A stretch of DNA of 64,000 nucleotides, taken from positions 124,001 through 188,000 of the forward strand of contig NZ_CAURPW010000004.1 of NCBI RefSeq assembly GCF_963526985.1, written 5' to 3'. Shown here one piece after another: positions 25,110-33,775 of the stretch (position 1 is its first letter; each line of letters begins with the position of its first letter). The position numbers were made by a program, and so were the translations under genes. The notes under the pieces were generated by a model. That model was given only the letters and a program-made list of their open reading frames with translations. It ran no database searches and was not told where the DNA came from. This stretch comes from an uncultured Campylobacter sp. GTDB lineage: Bacteria; Campylobacterota; Campylobacteria; Campylobacterales; Campylobacteraceae.

Positions 25110-25757
25110 CTACTCAAACATTTTTCTATACCAAGGAAGCTGCGGAAGCACGATATTTGCATCATTTAGCGGCGAGGCTTGCACCTTTTCTTTATAAATT
25201 TGCGCCGACTCGTCTCTGCCCGTGCGCTCGTATAGATCGGCTATTTGCACGTCTAGGTTGTAGATAGCGAGTTTAAATTTAACCAGCATAGTTTCGATCA
25301 GCGGACGATACTGAGTGTTTGGATAGACGTAGAGAAATTTTTCTATCTCGGCGATACTGTCTTGCATTAGCTTTTGGTTGCGATTGGGTTGCGAGAACGA
25401 ATCAAAATTCGCCTTTATCTTCAAATACTGCGCAAATTCGCTCCTAGGGCCGTTATCGCCGTATCTTTTGAGGTATTCGTCCAGGTAAAAATTCGCCATC
25501 AGATACTCTTCGTCGTTAGCGTGAGCTTGGGCTAGGATTAGTAAAATTTGCTCCAAAAGCGGACTAGCTACGTGCTCGCTAGACATCGCCGTGTAGTGCT
25601 TATCGGCGCTTTCTAGGTCGCGATTTTTTATATCGCCGATGATCTCGGAGTACCACTGATCGGGCGTTAGATTATATAGCTCGGTGTATTTTTCAGCGCA
25701 GCCGCCGACTAAGCAAACAAAAAAAATCGCAGATAAAAATTTAATCGTTTTTTTCAT
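25110..25757 (-). CDS. bamD: Outer membrane assembly lipoprotein BamD
   Basis: 215 residues. The lipoprotein signal MKKTIKFLSAIFFVCLVGGC ends in a lipobox with Cys20. The mature part is built of TPR-like helical repeats (LEQILLILAQAHANDEEYLMANFYLDEYLKRYG near residue 70), as in BamD/ComL. It helps BamA insert beta-barrel proteins into the outer membrane. It lies upstream of lon on the same strand and is divergent from fliW, with about 150 bases between for both promoters. Confidence 0.88.
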   Translation of the reverse strand: MKKTIKFLSAIFFVCLVGGCAEKYTELYNLTPDQWYSEIIGDIKNRDLESADKHYTAMSSEHVASPLLEQILLILAQAHANDEEYLMANFYLDEYLKRYGDNGPRSEFAQYLKIKANFDSFSQPNRNQKLMQDSIAEIEKFLYVYPNTQYRPLIETMLVKFKLAIYNLDVQIADLYERTGRDESAQIYKEKVQASPLNDANIVLPQLPWYRKMFE

Positions 25758-25905
25758 ACGTTCCCTTAAATTTAAATTTTTCAGACGGTTTATTTTACCA
25801 TTGTTTTTGTTGCTTTTGGGTAAATTTCGGTTTTATTTATGCTTAAAAATAGAAAAATTTGGGTACAATTGCCTAAAAAGTAAATGTATAATTAAGGAGA
25901 CGTAT

Positions 25906-26289
25906 ATGGTTTTTCAGGTTAAAAGCCCTATTTTGGGCTTTGAACATATCAAAAGCTACGAGCTAAAAGAGCTTGATCAATTTTTCGTAAAGCTTCAAAG
26001 CAAGGACGATGAGACGTCTTTTGCCGCGATAAACCCATATGCTTTGAGAAATTACGAATTTGAAATACCTACGTACTATCAGGAGCTAATGGACATAAAC
26101 GACCAAAGTGAGCTAAGGATTTATAACATAATGGTTGTAAGCACCCCCATCGAGACTTCGACGGTAAATTTTATCGCCCCTATCGTTTGCAATATGACAA
26201 ACATGACGCTCTCGCAGATAGTGCTTGATGCGTGGGCTTATCCGATGTACAAACAGGCCGAAAAAATTTCGGATTTTATAGAAAAATGA
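25906..26289 (+). CDS. fliW: Flagellar assembly factor FliW
   Basis: 127 residues with the FliW pattern: PILGFEHIKSYELKELD near residue 9, an aromatic and acidic middle, and STVNFIAPIVCN near 82. FliW binds flagellin and CsrA, so it tunes flagellin translation. I chose the ATG at 25906, which has TTAAGGAG eight bases upstream; the frame is open further upstream without support. TATAAT at 25887-25892 lies very close to the start, and TACAAT about 20 bases earlier is the better -10. The prepilin cassette that follows has a different composition. Confidence 0.9.
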   Translation: MVFQVKSPILGFEHIKSYELKELDQFFVKLQSKDDETSFAAINPYALRNYEFEIPTYYQELMDINDQSELRIYNIMVVSTPIETSTVNFIAPIVCNMTNMTLSQIVLDAWAYPMYKQAEKISDFIEK

Positions 26290-26404
26290 AAGTATCTTTT
26301 GTTGGTTTAATATATTTTAATATTTTTGATTGTATATATAAGATTTATAATACTAACAATTTCTTATGTATATTAAGAGTAATTTATAAGATTTGAGGCG
26401 TATT

Positions 26405-27082
26405 TTGAACAACTTTAATATAATAGAAAAAAACAGTAATTGCCATAATTGTATTAAGTGGAGATGGAGAAAAGGCGTGTCTCTTGTTGAGCTAGTTTTG
26501 TCAATGATTATAGTAAGCATAGTGCTAATGGGTGTACCAACACTTCTAAATCAGTCAACAGTAGCAGATAAAACGTCGATAGTTCAATCAGTTATTATAG
26601 ACGCCCAAGAAATAATGACATTAGTTTTAAGGGCTCCATATGGATGTGGTGAAGAAATAATCGGTGGCGGCCACGGACTAGGTGGACAAACGGTGACACC
26701 CGTTTTTAATTATGACGATACCTCTCATCCAGGGAAAGATTTTTATGATATAAACGGTATCTCAAAAGCAAACAGGAGAATATTTGTATCTAGAGGACCA
26801 AATGACTCTTGCGCAACTACTGGCGAATCAATACCGGAACTAGATATAGACTCTACAAGTACTGTTACAACATCATCCTTGGTGTCAGAAATTTCAAAAA
26901 AAGTAGAACACAAAACAATAGACGATAGTATAGATAATAACGTATGGAAAATTACAATAGAGCTCTTTGCCCAAGATGATAAAAAAACTGAAAGTGACAA
27001 AAAAGATCAAACAAGAGTAGTCTTAAATAGCTTTGTTGCCAATATAGGAGATAGACCAATGATACAAAGCAAGGTATGGTAA
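26405..27082 (+). CDS. Prepilin-like protein, MshD type
   Basis: About 225 residues. After a 24-residue basic leader comes KG-VSLVELVLSMIIVSIVLMG: a prepilin-peptidase site with Glu at +5 and a hydrophobic N-terminal helix. The mature domain has few cysteines (YGCGEE, SCATTG) and resembles minor pseudopilins. Its order ahead of MshO- and MshP-like proteins matches the MSHA pilus locus. The start is uncertain: TTG at 26405 has GAGG six bases upstream; a TTG at 26393 is possible. Codon use is more AT-rich than neighbouring host genes. It could also belong to a type II-like transformation system. Confidence 0.6.
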   Translation: MNNFNIIEKNSNCHNCIKWRWRKGVSLVELVLSMIIVSIVLMGVPTLLNQSTVADKTSIVQSVIIDAQEIMTLVLRAPYGCGEEIIGGGHGLGGQTVTPVFNYDDTSHPGKDFYDINGISKANRRIFVSRGPNDSCATTGESIPELDIDSTSTVTTSSLVSEISKKVEHKTIDDSIDNNVWKITIELFAQDDKKTESDKKDQTRVVLNSFVANIGDRPMIQSKVW

Positions 27083-27085
27083 AAG

Positions 27086-28078
27086 ATGAAAAAAGCATTT
27101 ACATTATTAGAAATAGTGATAGTTATCGTAATAGTCGGTATTTTAGCATACTTCGGCGCAGAACTAACCGTAAAAATTTATAACGGCTATTTTCATTCAA
27201 GGACCATCAATTATTTGACTACTCAAACAGATTTAACCTTAGAAATAATTGCAAAAAGGCTTGAAAATAGAATACACCAATCCGTTATAAGCAGAACGTC
27301 TGGTACGGAATTCACTCATATTAGCTTCAGACCCACAAGCCATACTATAGCCAATAAAGACAATATCTTAGAGTGGATAAGCTATTCATATGAGAGCTTC
27401 CAAAATGGCGGTTGGAGTGGCTTTATTGATATTGATGGCCCAAATACCAATAAAACAGCTAGAACCATTTCAACTCCTGGAAGCAATCTCTGTTGCAAGA
27501 CCGATACCGGCGAGCTATATAATTCAGCAAAATATACCATGGCTGATTTAACGGACACAAATGGAAAAAAAATAGATTTTTCTTCAAACTATACCGTTGG
27601 GATGATATTTCGCTCCAATGAAGTAACAGGCAATATTAAAAATAGTTTCGGCTTTGATCACTCTACTTTTGCTGCAAATAGTGTTGTAAAAGTAAAGGCA
27701 AAATCTGACGGTAGTCCAGTGCTTGAAGTGGATAGCGCAGATATAGGAAAAGTAAATAAAATTTATGAACAATACTATTTGGCTCACACCGCATACGCCA
27801 TAGTACCAGTAAATCCAAAAGATGGAAGAAGTGATACAACCCCTGATGATGGTAGATTTGATATATACCTACACTACAATTACAGACCATGGCTAGGGGA
27901 AAAATATAATGACACAAATACCCCAAAAGCATTACTAGCAAGTGGAGTTAAAGGTTTTTCATATAAAGCCTTAGACAATACAATCATACTACAACTTTGT
28001 ATGACTGATATAAGGTTGCCGATAAACGAGGCGTCACTAGAGGAAAATATAGTTTGTAAAAGAAGGGCGGTGCTATAA
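27086..28078 (+). CDS. Prepilin-like protein, MshO type
   Basis: 330 residues. A short leader MKKA is followed by FTLLEIVIVIVIVGILAYFG, a canonical class of prepilin helix with Glu at +5; the residue before cleavage is Ala in place of Gly. The large mature domain (about 300 residues) matches the size of MshO/PilW-like minor pilins better than that of major pilins. It contains NLCCKTD near residue 134 and a C-terminal LQLCMTDIR that may form disulfides. It starts three bases after the preceding gene and its stop shares a base with the next start. Confidence 0.62.
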   Translation: MKKAFTLLEIVIVIVIVGILAYFGAELTVKIYNGYFHSRTINYLTTQTDLTLEIIAKRLENRIHQSVISRTSGTEFTHISFRPTSHTIANKDNILEWISYSYESFQNGGWSGFIDIDGPNTNKTARTISTPGSNLCCKTDTGELYNSAKYTMADLTDTNGKKIDFSSNYTVGMIFRSNEVTGNIKNSFGFDHSTFAANSVVKVKAKSDGSPVLEVDSADIGKVNKIYEQYYLAHTAYAIVPVNPKDGRSDTTPDDGRFDIYLHYNYRPWLGEKYNDTNTPKALLASGVKGFSYKALDNTIILQLCMTDIRLPINEASLEENIVCKRRAVL

Positions 28079-28539
28079 TGAGAAAAGGCTTTAGTATGGT
28101 TACAGCTATATTGTTTATGGTGCTCGTCTCAACTTTGGGAGTTACGATGTTAAAACTTTCAGTAGAATCCGTGAAGACGACTGGCGATATATATTTAAAA
28201 GAACAGGCCGCTTTTCTACTCAGAAGCGCAACAGAAATAGCGATAGCAAAAATTATATTAAATCCGAATAAAATTGCCAATAGTAGTAATTGTTTCAAAA
28301 ATCAGACCATTTTAAACGAAAAATACTCACTGGGTGGATTAGATATATTTAATATAAAAGTTGTAGCGTCTAAAGTTTTTGGTAAGATAGGTGATTGCAA
28401 CAACTTCACGCCAATAAGTACTTCAGAATCAGCAGGAACAGTTGTACTTGATACATATATAGAAATCATTCCAGCAGCAATGAAAATAACAAATAGCGGA
28501 AAAATAAGACTTCACAGAAGAACAATACAAAAACTATAA
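28078..28539 (+). CDS. Prepilin-like protein lacking Glu5, MshP/PilX type
   Basis: 153 residues. MRKG-FSMVTAILFMVLVSTLGVTML has a prepilin cleavage site, but position +5 is Thr where most pilins have Glu. GspK, PilX and MshP, which cap or prime the pilus tip, share that lack. The following helix LKEQAAFLLRSATEIAIAKI is typical of this class. It overlaps the preceding stop by one base and ends 20 bases before hpf. Confidence 0.62.
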   Translation: MRKGFSMVTAILFMVLVSTLGVTMLKLSVESVKTTGDIYLKEQAAFLLRSATEIAIAKIILNPNKIANSSNCFKNQTILNEKYSLGGLDIFNIKVVASKVFGKIGDCNNFTPISTSESAGTVVLDTYIEIIPAAMKITNSGKIRLHRRTIQKL

Positions 28540-28559
28540 AACCAATCAAAGGAGGAGAA

Positions 28560-29093
28560 ATGAACACAAGTATTGTTGGGAAACAATTTGATCTAACCGA
28601 TTCTATAAAGGAATACATAGAAAATGCCTTCGAAGCTATCCTAAAATACAATCTTGATATAATTTCAGGAAAGTGTGTCGTATCGGCGGACGAAAAAAAT
28701 GGCAGAAAAGGCTTTTGTGTAGAATTTATCCTAAATTTGGCAAAAAAAGACACTATCGTCATTCGCCACAAAGATAAAGATTTATACGCTTGTATTGATC
28801 TTGCAATAGATCGAGCGTCAAAAGTTCTCCGCAGAGAGCACGATAAAAATACTACTATCAAAAATAAAGATGATGAAAAGGCTATCAGGAACGCTATCGC
28901 AAACGAAGCATGCAATGAAATAGATATTGACGACATCGTACCTATGGAACTTGAAATATATAAACCTCTTGAAATAGAGGAGGCACTATTCAAGCTAAAA
29001 AGCAGTGATGCACAGTTTTATGTATTTAATGATATAGATGCAAAAATGAGGGTTTTATATAAAAGGTCAGATGGTAAATTTGGACTATACTAA
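28560..29093 (+). CDS. hpf: Ribosome hibernation promoting factor, long form
   Basis: 177 residues. The N-terminal 100 residues (NTSIVGKQFDLTDSIKEYIENAF to LYACIDLAIDRASKVLRRE) have the HPF/RaiA fold that occupies the small-subunit decoding site. After a charged linker the last 45 residues (YKPLEIEEALFKLKSSDAQFYVFND to RVLYKRSDGKFGLY) match the dimerization domain of long HPF, which pairs ribosomes into 100S particles. The ribosome site AAAGGAGGAG is near-perfect. It sits 20 bases behind the MshP-like gene, an unusual partner, and is followed by a hairpin. Confidence 0.82.
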   Translation: MNTSIVGKQFDLTDSIKEYIENAFEAILKYNLDIISGKCVVSADEKNGRKGFCVEFILNLAKKDTIVIRHKDKDLYACIDLAIDRASKVLRREHDKNTTIKNKDDEKAIRNAIANEACNEIDIDDIVPMELEIYKPLEIEEALFKLKSSDAQFYVFNDIDAKMRVLYKRSDGKFGLY

Positions 29094-29102
29094 TACAAAA
29101 TT

Positions 29103-29123
29103 AAGGTGAGCTTAGCTCGCCTT
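29103..29123 (+). terminator. Hairpin after hpf
   Basis: AAGGTGAGC and GCTCGCCTT pair (one G-T pair) around a TTA loop, nine bases after the hpf stop. Only three T follow, so it may be a weak terminator. Confidence 0.5.
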
Positions 29124-29817
29124 TGATGATATTACAGAATATAAGGGTATCTTATTGCCCATGGAAAATCAAACTATAAAATTTAATATAAAATACTTGC
29201 ATACTATAACTACTGATAATGATTTAAAATAATCAGAAAATTGCGTTATCAAATTTTAAAACATCTATAAAAAATAAGGCCCAATGAGATCCAAGCTAAT
29301 TTTTAGTCACTGCTCCTTTTTATTATTACTCATATAAGACCCTCTTATTTATTTAAAAAATAGCAATACAGCTTTTTTATAAGAACATCGCGTCCTCAAT
29401 GCTTTTTATATATCAATACTGTTGTATTCCAGCCCTACCTCTCTTTATTCACAGCTTATTCGCACTCTTTAGATAAAGTAAGAAATTGTCTTTCTCTTAA
29501 CTTTTGCGCAGTCATTATCATTGCGTCATGCTTAATGATATCTCTTTAAATTTAGCTAATCTATAATTTAGCATAGCAACGACTACAGGAAAGCTAAGTT
29601 ATTTAAAGCGTATATCTATAAAATAGGGTTTATAATAACAAACAAGCAAAGCCGATTACGAAATAATTTTTCTATAAAAATAGTCCTGTTGTATCTACTA
29701 AAATTGATAAGATTTTTAGGGTAGTCAAATGTATGGGTAGGGTAGCTAAAAACCCGACTAAGTTTCGTTCAAGTTATTTGATTATACTTGGTTAGACATA
29801 AATTCGGCCACCCCACA
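29124..29817. other. AT-rich gap between hpf and the MshQ-like gene
   Basis: About 700 bases without an intact gene. The reverse strand shows short coding-like stretches interrupted by stops (for example MTAQKLRERQFLTLSKECE near 29470-29525), which may be the remains of an inactivated gene, but no family can be named. There is no tRNA-like fold. Confidence 0.35.
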
Positions 29818-29852
29818 GTAAAAAACAGGATGGGATTTGCATCCCCCATCCA
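29818..29852 (-). terminator. Rho-independent terminator of the MshQ-like gene
   Basis: On the reverse strand GGATGGG pairs with CCCATCC around a 10-base loop and is followed by TGTTTTTT, directly after the stop codon of the 1065-residue gene. Confidence 0.8.
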
Positions 29853-32800
29853 TCACCACTGAAGTCTCCTGCTAGGTCTTTGTATTGTCATACTACCATT
29901 ATTTTGCTCTAGAGCGTTATCTACAGGTACTATTCTTTGGCTATTCTTACCTTTATTATCAAAGAGTTGTCCACCCCACTCATTTGATAGATAGAAGTTA
30001 ATAGTAGAAACCATTGACGTAGCCAGTGGGTTGGTCGAGTATATCAGCCAACTATCGGCCAATACCTCTACTTTTTCTGTGCCCACTATAATTCTTGGGG
30101 ATGTTGCTTTTAGACTATCCTCAAAATAATTCACGCTTCTAAAGGTAATATTTAGCGGATTATTTGGATATGTAGCACTTGGTAAAACACTGTTTAACGA
30201 GTTATAACCTTTTATTTCTCCTAGAACCGCGCTATCATGCTTTTTTGTGGCATACCAGTAGTTTTCTCCGGTAATAGGTGTATTTATTTTATCTATATTA
30301 TATTTTGTCGCATCACAATCCTTGCAGTAAATGGTATAGTATGCTAAATGTTCGAAACTTTTTGTATTATAGTATTCTCCATTTGGCAAAAATGCCCTAC
30401 CGTAATAAAATTTTAAAACTCTGCTTCGATCGGTAGGCGTCTGGAAGTATGACGGTATATTCTGGTTTCCTATTATGTTGTACTCTTTTTGCTTATTCTC
30501 CCCGGATATAAACAACAAATCGGTATCTATATCAAATGGATTTCTAGCATATCGATTATCCCTCTTGAAGTTAAATTTCATCCAGACTCCCTCTTTTTTA
30601 TCGCCGAGCTTTGCTATAGGAGCGCTTACAGGCACTACACCATTTACAAAGGCCTTTTGCGATATCGTATAGCTCGAGTCGTCTATATTGAGCGGATTGT
30701 CTTTAGTTACATCTTTTGCGTCAGGATCGGCAAAAAATACCATATCTTCAGACTTAGGATATCTGCTAGTTCTATCCTCGTCGTTTGCGGTAAAGTCACC
30801 GTGATAAACACCCCTACTAATATACCCTCCTTCTCCATAAAAAGTTTGAGGCTCATTTTTTCTATTTATGATTATTCTCGTATTTAGGTCCTCTGCATAG
30901 CAATCTTTAGTAAAAAGCTGAGTGATATAGTTTTTGTTACTAGTATAGTCTATTAGCTGATCTATATCTTTTGCGGTATCTTTATCATAAGTTTGGAAAA
31001 AACTATTTGATACGGCATCAAAATTTAACCAACCATGATAACTAGCTCCAAGCATAGCGGTTCTTCTTGAATATGCTACCGCCTGCAATCCATAAGAGAT
31101 AGAAGCGGACATTTTGGGGTCATTTGACAAGTAAGTCATGTCAGGACTAGAACCAACGGCTTCACCCTGAAAATTAAAAATTTTAACGCCTGTCGGCATT
31201 ATAGCATATGGTCTATGATTACCTATTTCTTCGTTAAATTCTATAGCTATATCACATCCTACCCTGCCGCTAGCATCTGGTTCATTGGATGTACTTCCGG
31301 GTATGCAGCCCCCCTTTGCCCTATCGGGTAAAGTAAACTGATCGTCTATAACACGATCAAGTCGCAATGATACTTTTCCGACTTCTGGATATATAAGCCC
31401 CTCAGCGGCATCATCGTATGGGGCAAAAGTATCGCCTGTGAAAGAAGACGGATTATCCGGGTCGTAATAAGACATATTAAACACAGTATCAGTGTGCCCA
31501 TTGTGAGACTTTCTAATACCTATAGACATTCGTATTTTTATATTTTCAAGATAATTCATTCTAGTCAAAGTTACCGGATTAGAAAAACAACCGGCCGGCG
31601 CATGGCTCTTTACGTCAAACCTTACTTTATCTGTGGAGAAATAATACCCTCTCACCTCTTTACCGTCTACGCCAACAGGTATAGCACGAAACTCATTATA
31701 CGGCATGGAGTAGTATCCGTAATTATCAAAATTACCTACCGGAACGCCGGCCGTAGGCCTTGATTTTACGTATCCAGAACGATTAAAGCCTATTTTCATT
31801 TTTACGCCGCTTGGCCTTATGATAAAAGTATCCGAGTTCGCTGAAGCATACTGGGATTTAGTACCCGGCTTTGCTATAACAAACGTATGCCCCCGTGGCA
31901 GTATAGGGAGATTGGATGTATCCAATAAAATATCCATGTGTACGCCATTAAAATTAATAGGCGTATTTTCCTGTATCAAATTTCCAGAAGCATCATATAT
32001 AGTGTTTGCACTGTTTGAATTCATGTCTCCATCTATATATCTAGAACCCACTCTGACGTAGATTGGTCCATTGTAATTAGATGGGTTACCGTACTTATCG
32101 AAGTGGACTATTCTAAATCTGTTCTTAAACTTATTGTTTCCGGCAACTATAGTATAAAGTTTTTGGTCTGGATTGGCGCTTGGATTATATGGATTATAGT
32201 TGATATTAGTTACTCTAAAATACCCTTCATTATCATAAACCATATATCCGACCGCATTTATATACTGTATATAACCACTTGGAATATTACCCCAAGTTGG
32301 AGTAATGTTATAGCTTGGCGCATTTCTACATTTTCTTAACTTTCCGGAGTATGTAACCAAATTTATTTTATCAGATTGCATATTCCATCCAGCATGCGAA
32401 AGGGATGGATATACTCCATTCGGATTACTAAAATAAGTCCCCTTTGCCTTACGATAATCCAAATAAAAATTAGCCGCTACGCTATATTCATTAGGCTTCC
32501 ATACATAGTTTAACTTATCATAATGCTCTTTATAAAAAATCCTATTACCTAAAAACCCCATTCTCATACTATTATATGGATTACCGGACAAACCGGCTTT
32601 ATGGTAAAAGGCATTTTCATAAGTATCTAGATCATTAACCATACCTTCATAACCAAGCTGAAAGCCTGGGTTTGAAAACGCAGGATACCCGCTCCATACC
32701 GATCTATCGGTTCCTAATGGAGTAGCCCCGCCTCCTACGTTATGTGACTCCCTAGGGCTATCATACGTTATATTATAATTCTGATACCTAACGTCTGCAG

Positions 32801-33050
32801 TAGCCCCAACGATATCGGGATCAGAATTTTCATACATAACGCCAACCGTAGTTCTAATGGGAGTTCCTACTTGTAGGCTAATTCCCCCAGCAGGTACCCT
32901 TACAAAATTACCTGATCCATTCATGTACTCTATGAGTTCAGCGTAGCACAGCTTACGACTAAGTTCGTCTACCGTGTAGTTCTTTTTCGTCTTGGCGTTT
33001 AAAGAACCTAGCAAAACAAAACATAGAAGTATGATTTGCATAATTTTCAT
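29853..33050 (-). CDS. Large exported protein, possibly MshQ-like pilus-associated
   Basis: 1065 residues with a signal peptide (MKIMQIILLCFVLLGSLNA) and no further membrane helix. The rest is rich in Asn, Tyr, Gly and Ser, as in secreted beta-structured proteins, with scattered cysteines (KLCYAEL near 35, KCRNAP, AGCFSNP, GGCIPG, VGCDIAI, KDCYAED, YCKDCDATK) that could form disulfides in the periplasm or outside. I do not recognise a domain with certainty. Its nearness to MshD/O/P-like genes suggests the counterpart of MshQ, the large protein ending the MSHA locus; a PilY1-like tip role is possible. AAGGAG precedes the ATG. It is AT-rich and transcribed towards hpf, with its own terminator. 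Confidence 0.5.
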   Translation of the reverse strand: MKIMQIILLCFVLLGSLNAKTKKNYTVDELSRKLCYAELIEYMNGSGNFVRVPAGGISLQVGTPIRTTVGVMYENSDPDIVGATADVRYQNYNITYDSPRESHNVGGGATPLGTDRSVWSGYPAFSNPGFQLGYEGMVNDLDTYENAFYHKAGLSGNPYNSMRMGFLGNRIFYKEHYDKLNYVWKPNEYSVAANFYLDYRKAKGTYFSNPNGVYPSLSHAGWNMQSDKINLVTYSGKLRKCRNAPSYNITPTWGNIPSGYIQYINAVGYMVYDNEGYFRVTNINYNPYNPSANPDQKLYTIVAGNNKFKNRFRIVHFDKYGNPSNYNGPIYVRVGSRYIDGDMNSNSANTIYDASGNLIQENTPINFNGVHMDILLDTSNLPILPRGHTFVIAKPGTKSQYASANSDTFIIRPSGVKMKIGFNRSGYVKSRPTAGVPVGNFDNYGYYSMPYNEFRAIPVGVDGKEVRGYYFSTDKVRFDVKSHAPAGCFSNPVTLTRMNYLENIKIRMSIGIRKSHNGHTDTVFNMSYYDPDNPSSFTGDTFAPYDDAAEGLIYPEVGKVSLRLDRVIDDQFTLPDRAKGGCIPGSTSNEPDASGRVGCDIAIEFNEEIGNHRPYAIMPTGVKIFNFQGEAVGSSPDMTYLSNDPKMSASISYGLQAVAYSRRTAMLGASYHGWLNFDAVSNSFFQTYDKDTAKDIDQLIDYTSNKNYITQLFTKDCYAEDLNTRIIINRKNEPQTFYGEGGYISRGVYHGDFTANDEDRTSRYPKSEDMVFFADPDAKDVTKDNPLNIDDSSYTISQKAFVNGVVPVSAPIAKLGDKKEGVWMKFNFKRDNRYARNPFDIDTDLLFISGENKQKEYNIIGNQNIPSYFQTPTDRSRVLKFYYGRAFLPNGEYYNTKSFEHLAYYTIYCKDCDATKYNIDKINTPITGENYWYATKKHDSAVLGEIKGYNSLNSVLPSATYPNNPLNITFRSVNYFEDSLKATSPRIIVGTEKVEVLADSWLIYSTNPLATSMVSTINFYLSNEWGGQLFDNKGKNSQRIVPVDNALEQNNGSMTIQRPSRRLQW

Positions 33051-33276
33051 TTTGTTCTCCTTTTTTGAATATTTTTAAAACTAATTATTCCGTTTTTTCT
33101 TTTTTATTCCGCTGAAATTTGAAAAAATTCTAATTTTCTTGAAAATTTTAAAAAGAAATATAGGCATTTTCTAAAAGGTAAAATTTTAAAAGCGTACGAT
33201 ATGGACATTGAAGTCATCCTCATAGAAAAATAGTAAAATTAAAAATCTTTCTGGTTACGATTTTTTAGGTTAAAAT
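33051..33276. other. AT-rich spacer upstream of the MshQ-like gene
   Basis: About 225 bases, very AT-rich, presumably holding the promoter of the MshQ-like gene. It also marks the switch back to host-like composition. No specific site can be placed. Confidence 0.35.
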
Positions 33277-33735
33277 TTACACGATTCCCAGCAGAGCAGA
33301 GCCTAGCATTGATGGATTTTTATTTTGCAAAGCTTGCTGTTTTTCTAGCAAAGAATTGCTTTGCAAACTAGCTCGTAGCTCTTTTTCATATTTAGTCAAA
33401 AGCTCGTCTAACACGGCTTCAAGCTCGTCTCTTAGGCTTTTTTTCATATCGGTATTTAGCCCCAGAGCTTCCATCAGCTCCTCTTTTTTGGCTCTTAGTT
33501 TTTCTTGGATTTTTTGTTCGTTCATCTGCGATAAATATCCAGCCGCGCCAAGTTCGGCAAGAGTCCTTTTAAAGCCCTCCACATCTGGCTCTTTGGAGGT
33601 TTTCACCGGCTCTGCAGCTCTTTTAAGCTCCTTTTCAAAGTCGCCTTCATTTGCCGCTTTTGCGCTATTTTGCGCAGCTTTTTGCGCGAGTTCGGCCAAA
33701 ATCTTTTGGATAAATTTCTGCTCTTCGATCGTCAT
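33277..33735 (-). CDS. Hypothetical helical protein
   Basis: 152 residues, almost wholly charged and helical (EEQKFIQKILAELAQKAAQ, then DELEAVLDELLTKYEKELRA), with no membrane segment or signal peptide. I do not recognise the family; it may be a coiled-coil cytoplasmic protein. The ATG at 33735 has AAAGGA six bases upstream, better than the ATG six codons earlier. It follows hemH on the same strand with 40 bases between, so it may be the third gene of an oxidoreductase-hemH transcript. Confidence 0.7.
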   Translation of the reverse strand: MTIEEQKFIQKILAELAQKAAQNSAKAANEGDFEKELKRAAEPVKTSKEPDVEGFKRTLAELGAAGYLSQMNEQKIQEKLRAKKEELMEALGLNTDMKKSLRDELEAVLDELLTKYEKELRASLQSNSLLEKQQALQNKNPSMLGSALLGIV

Positions 33736-33775
33736 TTTGCATCCTTTATACAAGATACATTTTTACAAGCAAATT

